Shown here: in pieces, positions 54,108 to 62,178 of the stretch
Layout: every line of letters begins with the position of its first letter
Numbering within the stretch: the first letter of the stretch is position 1
From: Cellulomonas sp. JZ18
GTDB lineage: Bacteria > Actinomycetota > Actinomycetes > Actinomycetales > Cellulomonadaceae
Reading direction: 5' to 3'
Assembly: GCF_009720485.1 (NCBI RefSeq)
Contig: NZ_CP045245.1
Location: 1-64,000, forward strand
Length of the DNA stretch: 64,000 bases
The notes under the pieces: model-generated
Database searches by the model: none
Told to the model about the DNA's origin: nothing
The model's input: only the letters and a program-made list of their open reading frames with translations
Translations under genes and position numbers: made by a program

Positions 54108-55633
54108 GCGTCGCCCCGCAGCTCGGCCGGGACGGCGCTCGGCGGCGTCACGCCGACGGGCTCGACGAGCACGAGCGGGTCGGCGTCCAGGTCGAGCACC
54201 CGCGAGCGGGCGGGCGCCGTCGTCGCGGTCTCGAACCGCACGGTCGCCTCGCGCCCCCGCACGTGGACGACCCAGCCGCGGCCGAGCGTCGCGTGCTCGA
54301 CGTCCAGGCCGGGCCGGGCGTTGGCGGCGTCGAGGAGCCGCCCGGTCGCCGGCGGCCCGAGGGGGCGCCCGACGACCGGGACGGTGCCGTCCGCCGGCGC
54401 CTCGGCCGCCGGCACCGGCTTCTCGGCGCCCACGAGACGCGGGTCGTCCGTCGGCGCGGGCGGCACACCGCCCTCGTCGTCCCCGTCGAGCGGCAGGTCG
54501 GGCTGGACGACCTCGTCGTCCCCGCCCTCCAGGTCGAGCGCGAGCTGCGCGTGCGGTGCCAGGTTGTGGAAGGAGACGCCGAGCAGCCGCACGGGCTCGT
54601 CGATGCCCGCCGCGAGGGCGGCGCGCCGCGCCGCGTCCCGCAGCTGCGCGACCGAGGCGGTCGGGTGCGGGAAGGTCACCGACCGCGTCACCGTGGAGAA
54701 GTCGCCGTAGCGGACCTTCGCGACCACCGTCCGCGTGGCACCGCCGTGCCGCTCGAGCCGGTGCAGCGCCTCGTCGACCACGTCGTCCACCGCCGCGAGC
54801 ACGACGTCCCTGCCGGCCAGGTCGTGCGCGAACGTGCGCTCCGCCCCGGCGGACTTGCGCTCGCCGGACACGCTGACGGGCCGGTCGTCGAGCCCTCGCG
54901 CCATGAGGAACAGGTGCGAGCCGTTCGCCTCGCCCAGCGTCATCGTCAGCGTGTCCAGCGGCTGACGGCGCAGGTCGGCGACGGTGCGCACCCCCAGGCG
55001 CTCCAGCGCGCCCGCGGTGGCCGGGCCGACCCCGGGGATCACGCGCACGTCGAGCGGCAGCAGCACGTCGTCCTCGTCGGCGGGCCGGACGACCACGACG
55101 CCGCCGGGCTTGCGCAGGTCGGACGCGATCTTGGCGACGAGCTTCGAGCGGCCCACGCCGACCGAGACCGTCAGGCCGGTGAGCTCCGCGACGCGGGCCT
55201 GGACGCGGGCCGCGGCCTCCTCCGGCTCCGGCGTCCCGCCCTCGGCCTGTGCGAGGTCGGCGAACGCCTCGTCGATCGACAGCGGCTCGACGGCCGGCGT
55301 CAGGTCGCGCAGGACGCCCATGATGACGCCCGAGTAGGCCGCGTACGCCGCGAAGCGCGGCACGAGCACGGCCGCCGCAGGGCTCAGCCGACGGGCCCGC
55401 GCCATCGGCATGGCGGACCGTGCGCCGTCGCGACGGGCCTCGTACGACGCGGTGGACACCACGCCGCGCGGCCCGACACCGCCCACGAGCACCGGCTTGC
55501 CGCGCAGCGACGGCTTGTCGCGCTGCTCCACGGCCGCGAAGAACGCGTCGGCGTCGAGGTGCATCACGGTGGCGGCGTCGCGGACGCGCACCGCGTCCAC
55601 GAGGCGCTGCGCCCGATCACCCCGCCCGTCCAC
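54104..55633 (-). CDS. dinB: DNA polymerase IV (DinB) with C-terminal extension
   Basis: A Y-family translesion polymerase. It is about 509 residues. The palm carries MHLDADAFFAAVEQRDKP and catalytic SIDEAFAD; the helix-hairpin-helix is VRVIPGVGPATAGALERLG; the little-finger domain shows VRYGDFSTVTRSVTFPHPT. After LALDLEGGDDE an additional ~120 residues follow, Pro/Asp-rich and then a compact segment (VEHATLGRGWVVHVRGREATVRF) that looks like a small beta-barrel. GTG 55633 is chosen; ATG 55563 at MHLDAD is possible. No classic clamp-binding end was recognised. Confidence 0.92.
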   Translation of the reverse strand: MDGRGDRAQRLVDAVRVRDAATVMHLDADAFFAAVEQRDKPSLRGKPVLVGGVGPRGVVSTASYEARRDGARSAMPMARARRLSPAAAVLVPRFAAYAAYSGVIMGVLRDLTPAVEPLSIDEAFADLAQAEGGTPEPEEAAARVQARVAELTGLTVSVGVGRSKLVAKIASDLRKPGGVVVVRPADEDDVLLPLDVRVIPGVGPATAGALERLGVRTVADLRRQPLDTLTMTLGEANGSHLFLMARGLDDRPVSVSGERKSAGAERTFAHDLAGRDVVLAAVDDVVDEALHRLERHGGATRTVVAKVRYGDFSTVTRSVTFPHPTASVAQLRDAARRAALAAGIDEPVRLLGVSFHNLAPHAQLALDLEGGDDEVVQPDLPLDGDDEGGVPPAPTDDPRLVGAEKPVPAAEAPADGTVPVVGRPLGPPATGRLLDAANARPGLDVEHATLGRGWVVHVRGREATVRFETATTAPARSRVLDLDADPLVLVEPVGVTPPSAVPAELRGDA

Positions 55634-55802
55634 GCCCCCATCCTCCCCGTCCCCACCGACGGCGGACGCACCGGCCCGCACCGGCGACAGGGGGACGAAA
55701 CCCGCCCGGACCAGGGGTGGGGATGGCTACGCTCGGCCCGATCGTCCGGCGGGGACCCCCGACCGGTGCACGCCGCGGGGCACGGCGACGGGAGAGACCC
55801 AC

Positions 55803-56606
55803 GTGACGACGACCTCCTCCGCGCCTGCGCGCACACGGCCGCCGCGCGGGCGCGACCGCGTCCTGCTCGTGGTCGTCGTCTTCCTCGCCGTCTCGGCGGT
55901 GGCGTCGGCGCTGCTGGCCGCCGTGCAGGAGTCGACCGGGCTGCCGGCCGACGTCCTGGTGCTGACGCAGCTCGCGACGGCGTTCGGGGCGGTCGCCACC
56001 TGGCTGCTGTGGCGCGGCCGGCTCGTGCTCCCGCCGGTGCGCCGCCGGGGACTGCGGGCACCGCTGCTCGCGTCGCTCGCCGTGGCCGGGGTGGTCGCCG
56101 CGGTGCTGGTGGTGGCGCAGACGGTGTGGGACGCGTGGCCGCCGCTCGACCCGGGGGCGCTGGGCGCACCGCTCGTCGTCGTCCTCGCCGCGCAGCTGCT
56201 GGGGGCCGCGGGCGAGGAGGTCGGCTGGCGCGGCCTGGTCCAGCCGCTGCTCGAGACGCGCCTGCCCGTGCTCGGCGCGGCGGTGGTGACCGGCCTGCTG
56301 TTCGGGCTGGGGCACGTGCACGTCCTGGCCGCCGGGCCCGTCGTCTACGCGCTCTTCCTCGTCTCGGCCGTCGGGCTCTCCGTGGCGCTGGCCTACGTCA
56401 CCACCGGCCGGTCGGTCGTGCAGCGCGTCGTGCTGGGGACCGTGCTGCACTGGCTCGTCAACGTCGTGCTGCTCGTCGGCTTCTCCGGCGGGGACGCGTC
56501 CGTGCGCTGGACGGCGAGCACGGCCGTCGCCACGGTCGTCGCCGGGGCCGGGTGCGCGCTGGTGGCGGCGCGTGCCGCTCGCCGGGCCGCCCCCACGCCC
56601 GCCTGA
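55803..56606 (+). CDS. CPBP-family intramembrane metalloprotease
   Basis: A 267-residue membrane protein from GTG 55803 with GGGAGAG upstream. It has about eight helices and the CPBP (Abi/Rce1-like) motifs: EEVGWRGLVQPLLE (Glu-Glu and Arg), FGLGHVHVLA (His) and VLGTVLHWLVNVVLL (His/Asn). These are the putative zinc ligands. Substrate unknown; family members act in prenyl-protein processing, bacteriocin self-immunity or membrane signalling. Confidence 0.88.
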   Translation: MTTTSSAPARTRPPRGRDRVLLVVVVFLAVSAVASALLAAVQESTGLPADVLVLTQLATAFGAVATWLLWRGRLVLPPVRRRGLRAPLLASLAVAGVVAAVLVVAQTVWDAWPPLDPGALGAPLVVVLAAQLLGAAGEEVGWRGLVQPLLETRLPVLGAAVVTGLLFGLGHVHVLAAGPVVYALFLVSAVGLSVALAYVTTGRSVVQRVVLGTVLHWLVNVVLLVGFSGGDASVRWTASTAVATVVAGAGCALVAARAARRAAPTPA

Positions 56607-56675
56607 CGTCGCCGTTCACGCGGCCGTCGGACGCTCGCCGCGCCGACGTCGCCGGCCCTGGTTAGCGTGAGCCGC

Positions 56676-57170
56676 GTGAGCGCCCCCACGGTCAACCTGA
56701 CGACCGACCCCGTCGAGCTGCCGGGCGTCGACCCGGCCGACCCGCCGACCGAGCTGCTGCCGGGGAAGCTGTGGCAGGGCGGCTGCCCCGTCGACTTCGA
56801 CTGGGTGCGCGCGACCGGGATCGGCGCGGTGCTCGACCTCGCGGACGCCGACGCGCTCGCCCCGGCGGACGACGTCGAGGGCCTCGTCTACCTCAAGTCG
56901 CCGCTGGTGGACGGCGACGACCTCCCGGACCCGGCGCTCACGCTGCGGCTCGCGGCCCTGGTGGCCGGGCTGATCGCGGACGGGTACCGCGTGCTCGTGC
57001 ACTGCACGTTCGGGCGCAACCGGTCCGGGCTGATGGCGACCCTGGTCGTGCGCGAGGTGCTGGGCGTGACGGGTGCGCAGGCCCTCGCGCACGTGCAGGC
57101 GCACCGGCGCCGCACCGTCAACAACGAGGGCTTCGCGGCCTGGCTGCGGACGCTGCCCGCACCGCGCTGA
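56676..57170 (+). CDS. Dual-specificity/tyrosine phosphatase-like protein
   Basis: A 164-residue phosphatase-fold protein. The CX5R loop is VLVHCTFGRNRSG, with the probable general acid in the SPLVDGDDLPDP loop. LWQGGCPVDFDWVRATGIGAVLDLAD is the usual N-terminal strand region. TTAGCGT ends just before the gene, and no ribosome site is seen, so GTG 56676 may be leaderless. Substrate unknown. Confidence 0.85.
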   Translation: MSAPTVNLTTDPVELPGVDPADPPTELLPGKLWQGGCPVDFDWVRATGIGAVLDLADADALAPADDVEGLVYLKSPLVDGDDLPDPALTLRLAALVAGLIADGYRVLVHCTFGRNRSGLMATLVVREVLGVTGAQALAHVQAHRRRTVNNEGFAAWLRTLPAPR

Positions 57171-57191
57171 CGCCGCGGTCCAGCACGGCCG

Positions 57192-58160
57192 TCAGAGCGG
57201 CGTGCGCCAGCGGGCGACCGCGTCGTCCAGCCAGTCGAGCGGGCGGCCCGCACGCCGGTCGTCCCACACGCGGAAGGCGACGCCGCCGAGCTGCGCGATC
57301 GCGTCGAGGACGGCCCGGCCGTCCCACGTGCGCACGTCCGCCCCGTAGGCGCGGCAGAACGCGCGGTACGTCGCGTCGTCGAGCTCGCCCGCGTCGGCGC
57401 GGCGCGCGGCGCTGGACAGGTCGTACTCGAGGGGTGCGCGTGCCGCGAAGTCCAGGTCGATGAGCACCGGGCCCCCTGCCGTGGCCAGCACGTTCGCGGG
57501 GGAGACGTCCCCGTGCACGACGCCCGTGCCGAGCGGTGAGCGCAGCGCGGCGAGCTCGGCGAGCAGGGCCGCGCGGGCGTCGACGAGGACGCGCGCGGCC
57601 GTGTCGGGCAGGTCCGGTGCCACCGTCAGGACCCGGCGCAGCGGCTGCCACGCGGGCACGTCGGCGTCGGCGTGCTCGGCGTGGAACGCGCGCAGCAGGG
57701 CCCCCGTGCCGGCCCAGTCCACCGGGCCCGTCGTCGCGAGCCACGGTGCGACCGTGACCACGCCCCAGGACGTGACCACGGGCGGCGCGAGCGGCAGCAG
57801 TGCCGTCGCCGACCCCGCGAGCGCCGTCGTCACGCGCGCGAGGTGGTCCGGGTCCGTGCCGGACGGGTACACCTTCACGGCCAGGTCCCCGCACCGCAGC
57901 ACGACGGTCGTGAGCGCGCTGACGACGACCGCGTCCGGCACGGCGAACGGCAGCGCGAGGCGCGCCTCGTCGAGCGCGAGCAGCGCCTCGTCCGCGCCCC
58001 AGGTGCCGACCGGCAGCGGCAGCGGGTCGGCCGGGAGGGCGGCCTCGGAGGCCGGGTGCAGGGCCGGGACGACGAGCGTCTCCGCGTCGAGCACGACGGC
58101 GACGTCGACGGGGGAGCCCGGGGTCGGGCGGGGTGCTGCGGGCTCGGCCGTGAGCGACAT
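57192..58160 (-). CDS. APH-fold phosphotransferase
   Basis: A 322-residue aminoglycoside-phosphotransferase/choline-kinase-like protein. LAVKVYPSGTDPDHLARVTT supplies the ATP Lys, the Brenner motif is GVVHGDVSPANVLATAGGP and the metal-binding DLDFAARAPLEYDL follows. RVWDDRRAGRPLDWLDD is near the end. An N-terminal ~60-residue extension is unassigned. Resistance to aminoglycosides cannot be inferred; substrates of this fold vary widely. Confidence 0.85.
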   Translation of the reverse strand: MSLTAEPAAPRPTPGSPVDVAVVLDAETLVVPALHPASEAALPADPLPLPVGTWGADEALLALDEARLALPFAVPDAVVVSALTTVVLRCGDLAVKVYPSGTDPDHLARVTTALAGSATALLPLAPPVVTSWGVVTVAPWLATTGPVDWAGTGALLRAFHAEHADADVPAWQPLRRVLTVAPDLPDTAARVLVDARAALLAELAALRSPLGTGVVHGDVSPANVLATAGGPVLIDLDFAARAPLEYDLSSAARRADAGELDDATYRAFCRAYGADVRTWDGRAVLDAIAQLGGVAFRVWDDRRAGRPLDWLDDAVARWRTPL

Positions 58161-58360
58161 GGGAGGTCTCCCGGTCAGGTGCGGATGGTGCCACCACACG
58201 ACGTCGGTGCACGCGCACGACCGGGTTGGGAGCAGGACTGTAACCCCCGGACGGCCCGCCGTGGGAGTGCGAGCTCCCACCACGTGGCTGGAGGTCGGCT
58301 CTCATAACCGGCTGCCCGGCGCCCCGGTCACCCGCGTGTACCGGTGCGCCCGGCCCCGGC

Positions 58361-59002
58361 TCACGGGGACGCCGGCCCGCCCTCCCCGGCGATGACGGGC
58401 CACAACGTGGCGACGACGCGTTCGGCGAAGTCGGCCGGCACGTCGCGGCCGTACCGGTTGAAGTCGGCGAAGTAGCTGCCGAAGCACAGGCTGACGATCA
58501 TGTCGACGTCCACGTCCTCCCGTACGGCGCCCCTGCGTCGGAGCTCGGTGAGCACGTCGGCGAGCTCCTGGCACCGCGGCTGGTTGCCCTGTTCCCGCAT
58601 CTGCGCGAGCAGGCCCGGCTCGCGCTCCGCCTCGGCCATGAAGTTGCCGTGCAGGGTCATCGCGCGAGGGTTGTGGAAGCGTGGGTCCAGGCGGCGTACC
58701 GCCTCGACCACCGCTTCCCGCGGGGTGAGGTCGTCGAGGTCCAGGGGCGGGTACGCCTCGCGCTGCTTGCGCAACCCGTACTGCAGCGCCTCGACGACCA
58801 GCTCGTACTTGTTCGACCAGCGCCGGTACAGCGTCGGACGCGTCACGCCGGCGTCGGCGACGATGTCGCCGATCGTCATCGACGAGTAGCCCTTGGTCGC
58901 GAGCAGCTTCCGCGTCGACCGGATGATCGCCTCCTCGATGAGCGGGTCGCGTGGGCGGCCGGTGGTCGTCGGCCTCTCTGCTCTGCTGCGCTTGCCGGAC
59001 AC
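58361..59002 (-). CDS. TetR-family repressor
   Basis: A 213-residue regulator from GTG 59002. The N-terminal HTH is MTIGDIVADAGVTRPTLYRRW followed by SNKYELVVEAL. The C-terminal ligand domain resembles the TetR_C_6/16 group (PRAMTLHGNFMAEAEREPGLL). It is divergent from an SDR gene, with two identical CGTTACA-N9-TGTAACG palindromes between, so it very likely represses itself and the SDR-ltrA pair. Ligand unknown. Confidence 0.93.
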   Translation of the reverse strand: MSGKRSRAERPTTTGRPRDPLIEEAIIRSTRKLLATKGYSSMTIGDIVADAGVTRPTLYRRWSNKYELVVEALQYGLRKQREAYPPLDLDDLTPREAVVEAVRRLDPRFHNPRAMTLHGNFMAEAEREPGLLAQMREQGNQPRCQELADVLTELRRRGAVREDVDVDMIVSLCFGSYFADFNRYGRDVPADFAERVVATLWPVIAGEGGPASP

Positions 59003-59030
59003 CTCGGTCCTCTCGTGGTCTCGACCGTTC

Positions 59031-59053
59031 CGTTACACCTATTGACTGTAACG
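59031..59053. promoter_or_regulatory. TetR operator 1
   Basis: CGTTACA, nine bases, TGTAACG: a perfect inverted repeat 29 bases upstream of tetR, covering its likely promoter. Confidence 0.85.
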
Positions 59054-59089
59054 AACTGGCACCCCTAGGGTCCACGTCACCGAGCGTTT

Positions 59090-59112
59090 CGTTACAGGTA
59101 GTTGCTGTAACG
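59090..59112. promoter_or_regulatory. TetR operator 2
   Basis: The same CGTTACA-N9-TGTAACG palindrome, 59 bases centre to centre from operator 1 and 45 bases before the SDR start. Confidence 0.85.
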
Positions 59113-59156
59113 CAGCACCTGTGACGTCCCCCTGACCTGGAAGGGCACGAAGACGC

Positions 59157-59849
59157 ATGACAACGACTCTCATCACCGGCGGGAACCGCGGACTCGGCTA
59201 CGAGGTGGCCCGTCAGCTGATCGATGCAGGCCACGACGTCTGGATCGGTGCCCGTGACGCGTCCGGCGGACAGCGAGCGGCCGACCGCCTCGGCGCCCGC
59301 TTCGTGCCGTTGGACGTGACGGACGACGCGTCCGTCGAGGCCGCCGTCGCCCGGGTGCGAGCCCAGGTGGGGCACCTGGACGTCCTCGTCAACAACGCGG
59401 GCATCCTCGGTGAGGTGGCAGCGCCCGAGGACATGACCGCGGATCAGCTGCGCGACGTGTACGAGACCAACGTGTTCGGGCTCGTCCGCGTCACGCACGC
59501 GTTCCTCCCGCTGCTCCGGAAGGGGACCGATCCCTCGGTGGTCAACGTCACCAGCGGCATGGGGTCGTTCACGCTGACGCACGATCCCGCGCGGGTGGAG
59601 TCGCAGTACACGCTCGCGGCGTACGGCTCCTCCAAGAGCGCGGTCACGATGCTCACCACGCAGTACGCGAAGACGATCCCGGACGTCCGGTTCAACGCGG
59701 TCGACCCCGGGCAGACGGCGACGGACTTCACCGGCCACGTCGGGCAGACCGTCGCCGAAGGAGCCGAGGCCGCGGTGCGCGTCGCGACGCTCGGCCCGGC
59801 GACACCGACCGGGACCGTGACCGACCGGGTCGGCGTCCTGCCGTGGTGA
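59157..59849 (+). CDS. Short-chain dehydrogenase/reductase
   Basis: A 230-residue NAD(P)-dependent oxidoreductase. Cofactor motif TLITGGNRGLGYEVARQL, NNAGILG, catalytic Ser in VNVTSGMGSF and YxxxK-type YGSSKSAVTML (Tyr-Gly-Ser-Ser-Lys). Start ATG 59157 has AAGGGC upstream. It is the first gene of a TetR-controlled pair with ltrA, which overlaps its stop. Substrate not predictable. Confidence 0.93.
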   Translation: MTTTLITGGNRGLGYEVARQLIDAGHDVWIGARDASGGQRAADRLGARFVPLDVTDDASVEAAVARVRAQVGHLDVLVNNAGILGEVAAPEDMTADQLRDVYETNVFGLVRVTHAFLPLLRKGTDPSVVNVTSGMGSFTLTHDPARVESQYTLAAYGSSKSAVTMLTTQYAKTIPDVRFNAVDPGQTATDFTGHVGQTVAEGAEAAVRVATLGPATPTGTVTDRVGVLPW

Positions 59850-60979
59850 ACGGACGGTTCCGGCGTCGCGGCGATGCTGGCACCCAGCGCGCTGCGACGC
59901 TGGAGCTGTTCTACGACCTCGTGTTCGTCTTCGCGATCACCCAGGTCTCGCACCTCGTCCTGGGTCACCTCACCTGGTCGGCAGCGGGCCAGGCAGCGAT
60001 CGTGCTGCTCGCCGTGTGGTGGTCGTGGAACTACACGACGTGGGCCACGAACGAGCTCGATCCGGAGACCGACTCCGTCCGCCTCCTGCTGATCGCACTC
60101 ATGCTCGGAAGCCTGCTGATGGCGGTCGCCGTCCCGCACGCCTTCGGCAAGCACGGCCTCCTCTTCGCCGTCGCCTACCTCGCGATCCAGGTCGGCCGCC
60201 ACGCCTTCCTCACGTTCGTCGCGGCCGACCGCGGCAGCGTCGAACGGGAGCAGGCCGGACGCATCCTCGTCTGGTTCCTGGCGGGCGGCGTGTTCTGGGT
60301 CGCCGGCGGGCTGGTCGAGGGCGGCTCGAGAGCAGCGCTGTGGCTGATCGCGCTCGCCCTCGACTACATCGCTCCACTCGTCCTCTTCCCGCTCCCCGGC
60401 CGACCGCGGCTCGCGGCGAGCTCCTGGCACCTCGCCACCGGGCACTTCGCCGAGCGGTTCGGGCTGATCGTGATCGCCGCCATCGGCGAGACGATCATCC
60501 TGACGGGGGCGACGACGGCCGAACGTGAGCTCGACGCGGCAACCGTGGCTGCCTTCGTCACCGCGTTCGCCGGTTCGGCAGCACTCTGGTGGCTGTACTT
60601 CACCTCCACGCGAGAGCTCGGCGAGCGCTCCCTCGACGGTGAGGCGAGCCGTACCGGTCGCGCGCGGGACGTCTACACGTACGGGCACGTCCTGATCGTC
60701 GCCGGGATCATCGTGACGGCCGTGGGGGACGAGCTCGTGATCGCGCACCCGTTGGACCCTCTGGGACGTGCAGAGCTGACCGTGGTCGTCGCGGGACCGG
60801 CCCTCTTCCTCCTCGCGCAGCTCGCACTGCAGCTGCGGGCGACGCGCCGCCTGGGACGTGCCCGGCTGGCCGCGATCGCCGCGTGCGCGGCGCTGGGTCT
60901 GCTGGGTGGCTCCGTGCCTGCACTGCTGGTCGGCGCAGCGCTCGTCGCGGTGCTCGTCGCCGTGGCGCTGCGTCGCTGA
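59843..60979 (+). CDS. LtrA-family (low temperature requirement) membrane protein
   Basis: A 378-residue protein with about ten to twelve helices. The family signature lies at the N terminus, TLELFYDLVFVFAITQVSHLV, followed by VWWSWNYTTWATNELDPE, then HFAERFGLIVIAAIGETIIL and YTYGHVLIVAGIIVTAVGDE. Function is unknown; the Listeria gene was named for cold growth. GTG 59843 or 59846 overlaps the SDR stop, so it is coupled and under the same TetR control. Confidence 0.9.
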   Translation: MVNGRFRRRGDAGTQRAATLELFYDLVFVFAITQVSHLVLGHLTWSAAGQAAIVLLAVWWSWNYTTWATNELDPETDSVRLLLIALMLGSLLMAVAVPHAFGKHGLLFAVAYLAIQVGRHAFLTFVAADRGSVEREQAGRILVWFLAGGVFWVAGGLVEGGSRAALWLIALALDYIAPLVLFPLPGRPRLAASSWHLATGHFAERFGLIVIAAIGETIILTGATTAERELDAATVAAFVTAFAGSAALWWLYFTSTRELGERSLDGEASRTGRARDVYTYGHVLIVAGIIVTAVGDELVIAHPLDPLGRAELTVVVAGPALFLLAQLALQLRATRRLGRARLAAIAACAALGLLGGSVPALLVGAALVAVLVAVALRR

Positions 60980-61016
60980 ACGACGCCCCGGCGGCGCGCG
61001 TGGTGGACTGTCGGCC

Positions 61017-61592
61017 GTGACCGAGCCGACCGCCGTCCGCGTCCGCCCCGCGACCGCGGCCGACCTGCCCGGGGCTGCCGCAGCCCTCGCCGACGCCTTC
61101 GCCGACTACCCCTGGACGCGCTGGGTCGTCCCCGCGGACGACCACGCGGTGCGCCTCGCCGAGCTGCAGCACCTGTACCTCGGGCACGCGCTCGCGCACG
61201 GGGTCGTCCTCGTCGACGACGACGTGACCGGTGTGGTCGCGCTGGTCCCGCCGGACGTGCCCGCACCCGACGACGCGACGTGGGCGCGGGTCGCCGAGCT
61301 GCACGGAGACCGGGTCGGACGCCTCGCCGACGGCGGCGTGGCGCCGGTCCCGGACGGGGCCTGGACCCTCGCGACGCTGGGCGTCGCCCGCGCGGGTCAG
61401 GGACGCGGGGTGGGCGGCGCGCTCCTCGCGGCGGCGCTCGCACGGGTGGACGCCGCCGCGGCACCCGTCGCCCTGGAGACGTCGGACGCCCGGAACGTCG
61501 CCCTGTACGAGCGCCACGGCTTCACGACCACCGGCCACGTGGGGGTGCCCGCCGGGCCGCAGGTGTGGGCGATGGTCCGCGCGGCGCGCTGA
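61017..61592 (+). CDS. GNAT-family N-acetyltransferase
   Basis: A 191-residue acetyltransferase from GTG 61017: RVRPATAADLPGAAAALADAF, the CoA site WTLATLGVARAGQGRGVGGA, and DARNVALYERHGFTTTGHV. Similar in layout to the protein at 49170. Substrate unknown. The next gene starts 38 bases on. Confidence 0.87.
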   Translation: MTEPTAVRVRPATAADLPGAAAALADAFADYPWTRWVVPADDHAVRLAELQHLYLGHALAHGVVLVDDDVTGVVALVPPDVPAPDDATWARVAELHGDRVGRLADGGVAPVPDGAWTLATLGVARAGQGRGVGGALLAAALARVDAAAAPVALETSDARNVALYERHGFTTTGHVGVPAGPQVWAMVRAAR

Positions 61593-61630
61593 GGTCGGCC
61601 GGCCCGCACGGCGTCGGCGAGGATGGGGAC

Positions 61631-62161
61631 GTGGACACCCCCTACCGCGTGATGACCGTGTGCACGGGCAACATCTGCCGCTCGCCGATGGCGGAGGTGG
61701 TGCTGCGCACCAAGCTCGAGGAGGCCGGGCTCGCCGACGTCGTCGAGGTGGACTCGACCGGCATCAGCGACGAGGAGCACGGCAACCCGGTGGACCGCCG
61801 GGCGCGCGCGGTGCTGCGCGCGCACGGCTACCCGACCGGCGAGGGGCACCGCGCCCGCCAGGTCCGCGCGAGCGACCTCGTCTCCCGTGACCTGCTCCTG
61901 CCGATGACCGCCGCGCACGCCCGCGCGCTGCGTCGCATGGCCGGCGGCGACCCCGCCGTGACCGACCGGATCCGCATGCTCCGCACGTTCGACCCCACCG
62001 CCGAGCACGAGCCCGGGCAGCCGGAGGACGTGCTCGACGTCGACGACCCCTGGTACGGCCCGGACGAGGCGTTCGAGCGCACGCTCGCCGAGATCGAGGC
62101 GGCCGCCGACGGCATCGTCGCGCACGTGCGGGACGGCCTGGCCGCCCGCGCCCGCCGCTGA
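61631..62161 (+). CDS. Low-molecular-weight protein tyrosine phosphatase
   Basis: A 176-residue PTP. The P-loop is VCTGNICRSPMAE close to the N terminus, and the general-acid Asp is in LDVDDPWYGPDEAFER. Length is typical. GTG 61631 starts VDTPYRVMTV. The aminotransferase gene begins 17 bases downstream, so the two may be cotranscribed. In actinobacteria such enzymes act on wall or capsule kinases, but no tyrosine kinase is nearby. Confidence 0.92.
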   Translation: MDTPYRVMTVCTGNICRSPMAEVVLRTKLEEAGLADVVEVDSTGISDEEHGNPVDRRARAVLRAHGYPTGEGHRARQVRASDLVSRDLLLPMTAAHARALRRMAGGDPAVTDRIRMLRTFDPTAEHEPGQPEDVLDVDDPWYGPDEAFERTLAEIEAAADGIVAHVRDGLAARARR

Positions 62162-62178
62162 GCGGGGAGGATGACGTC

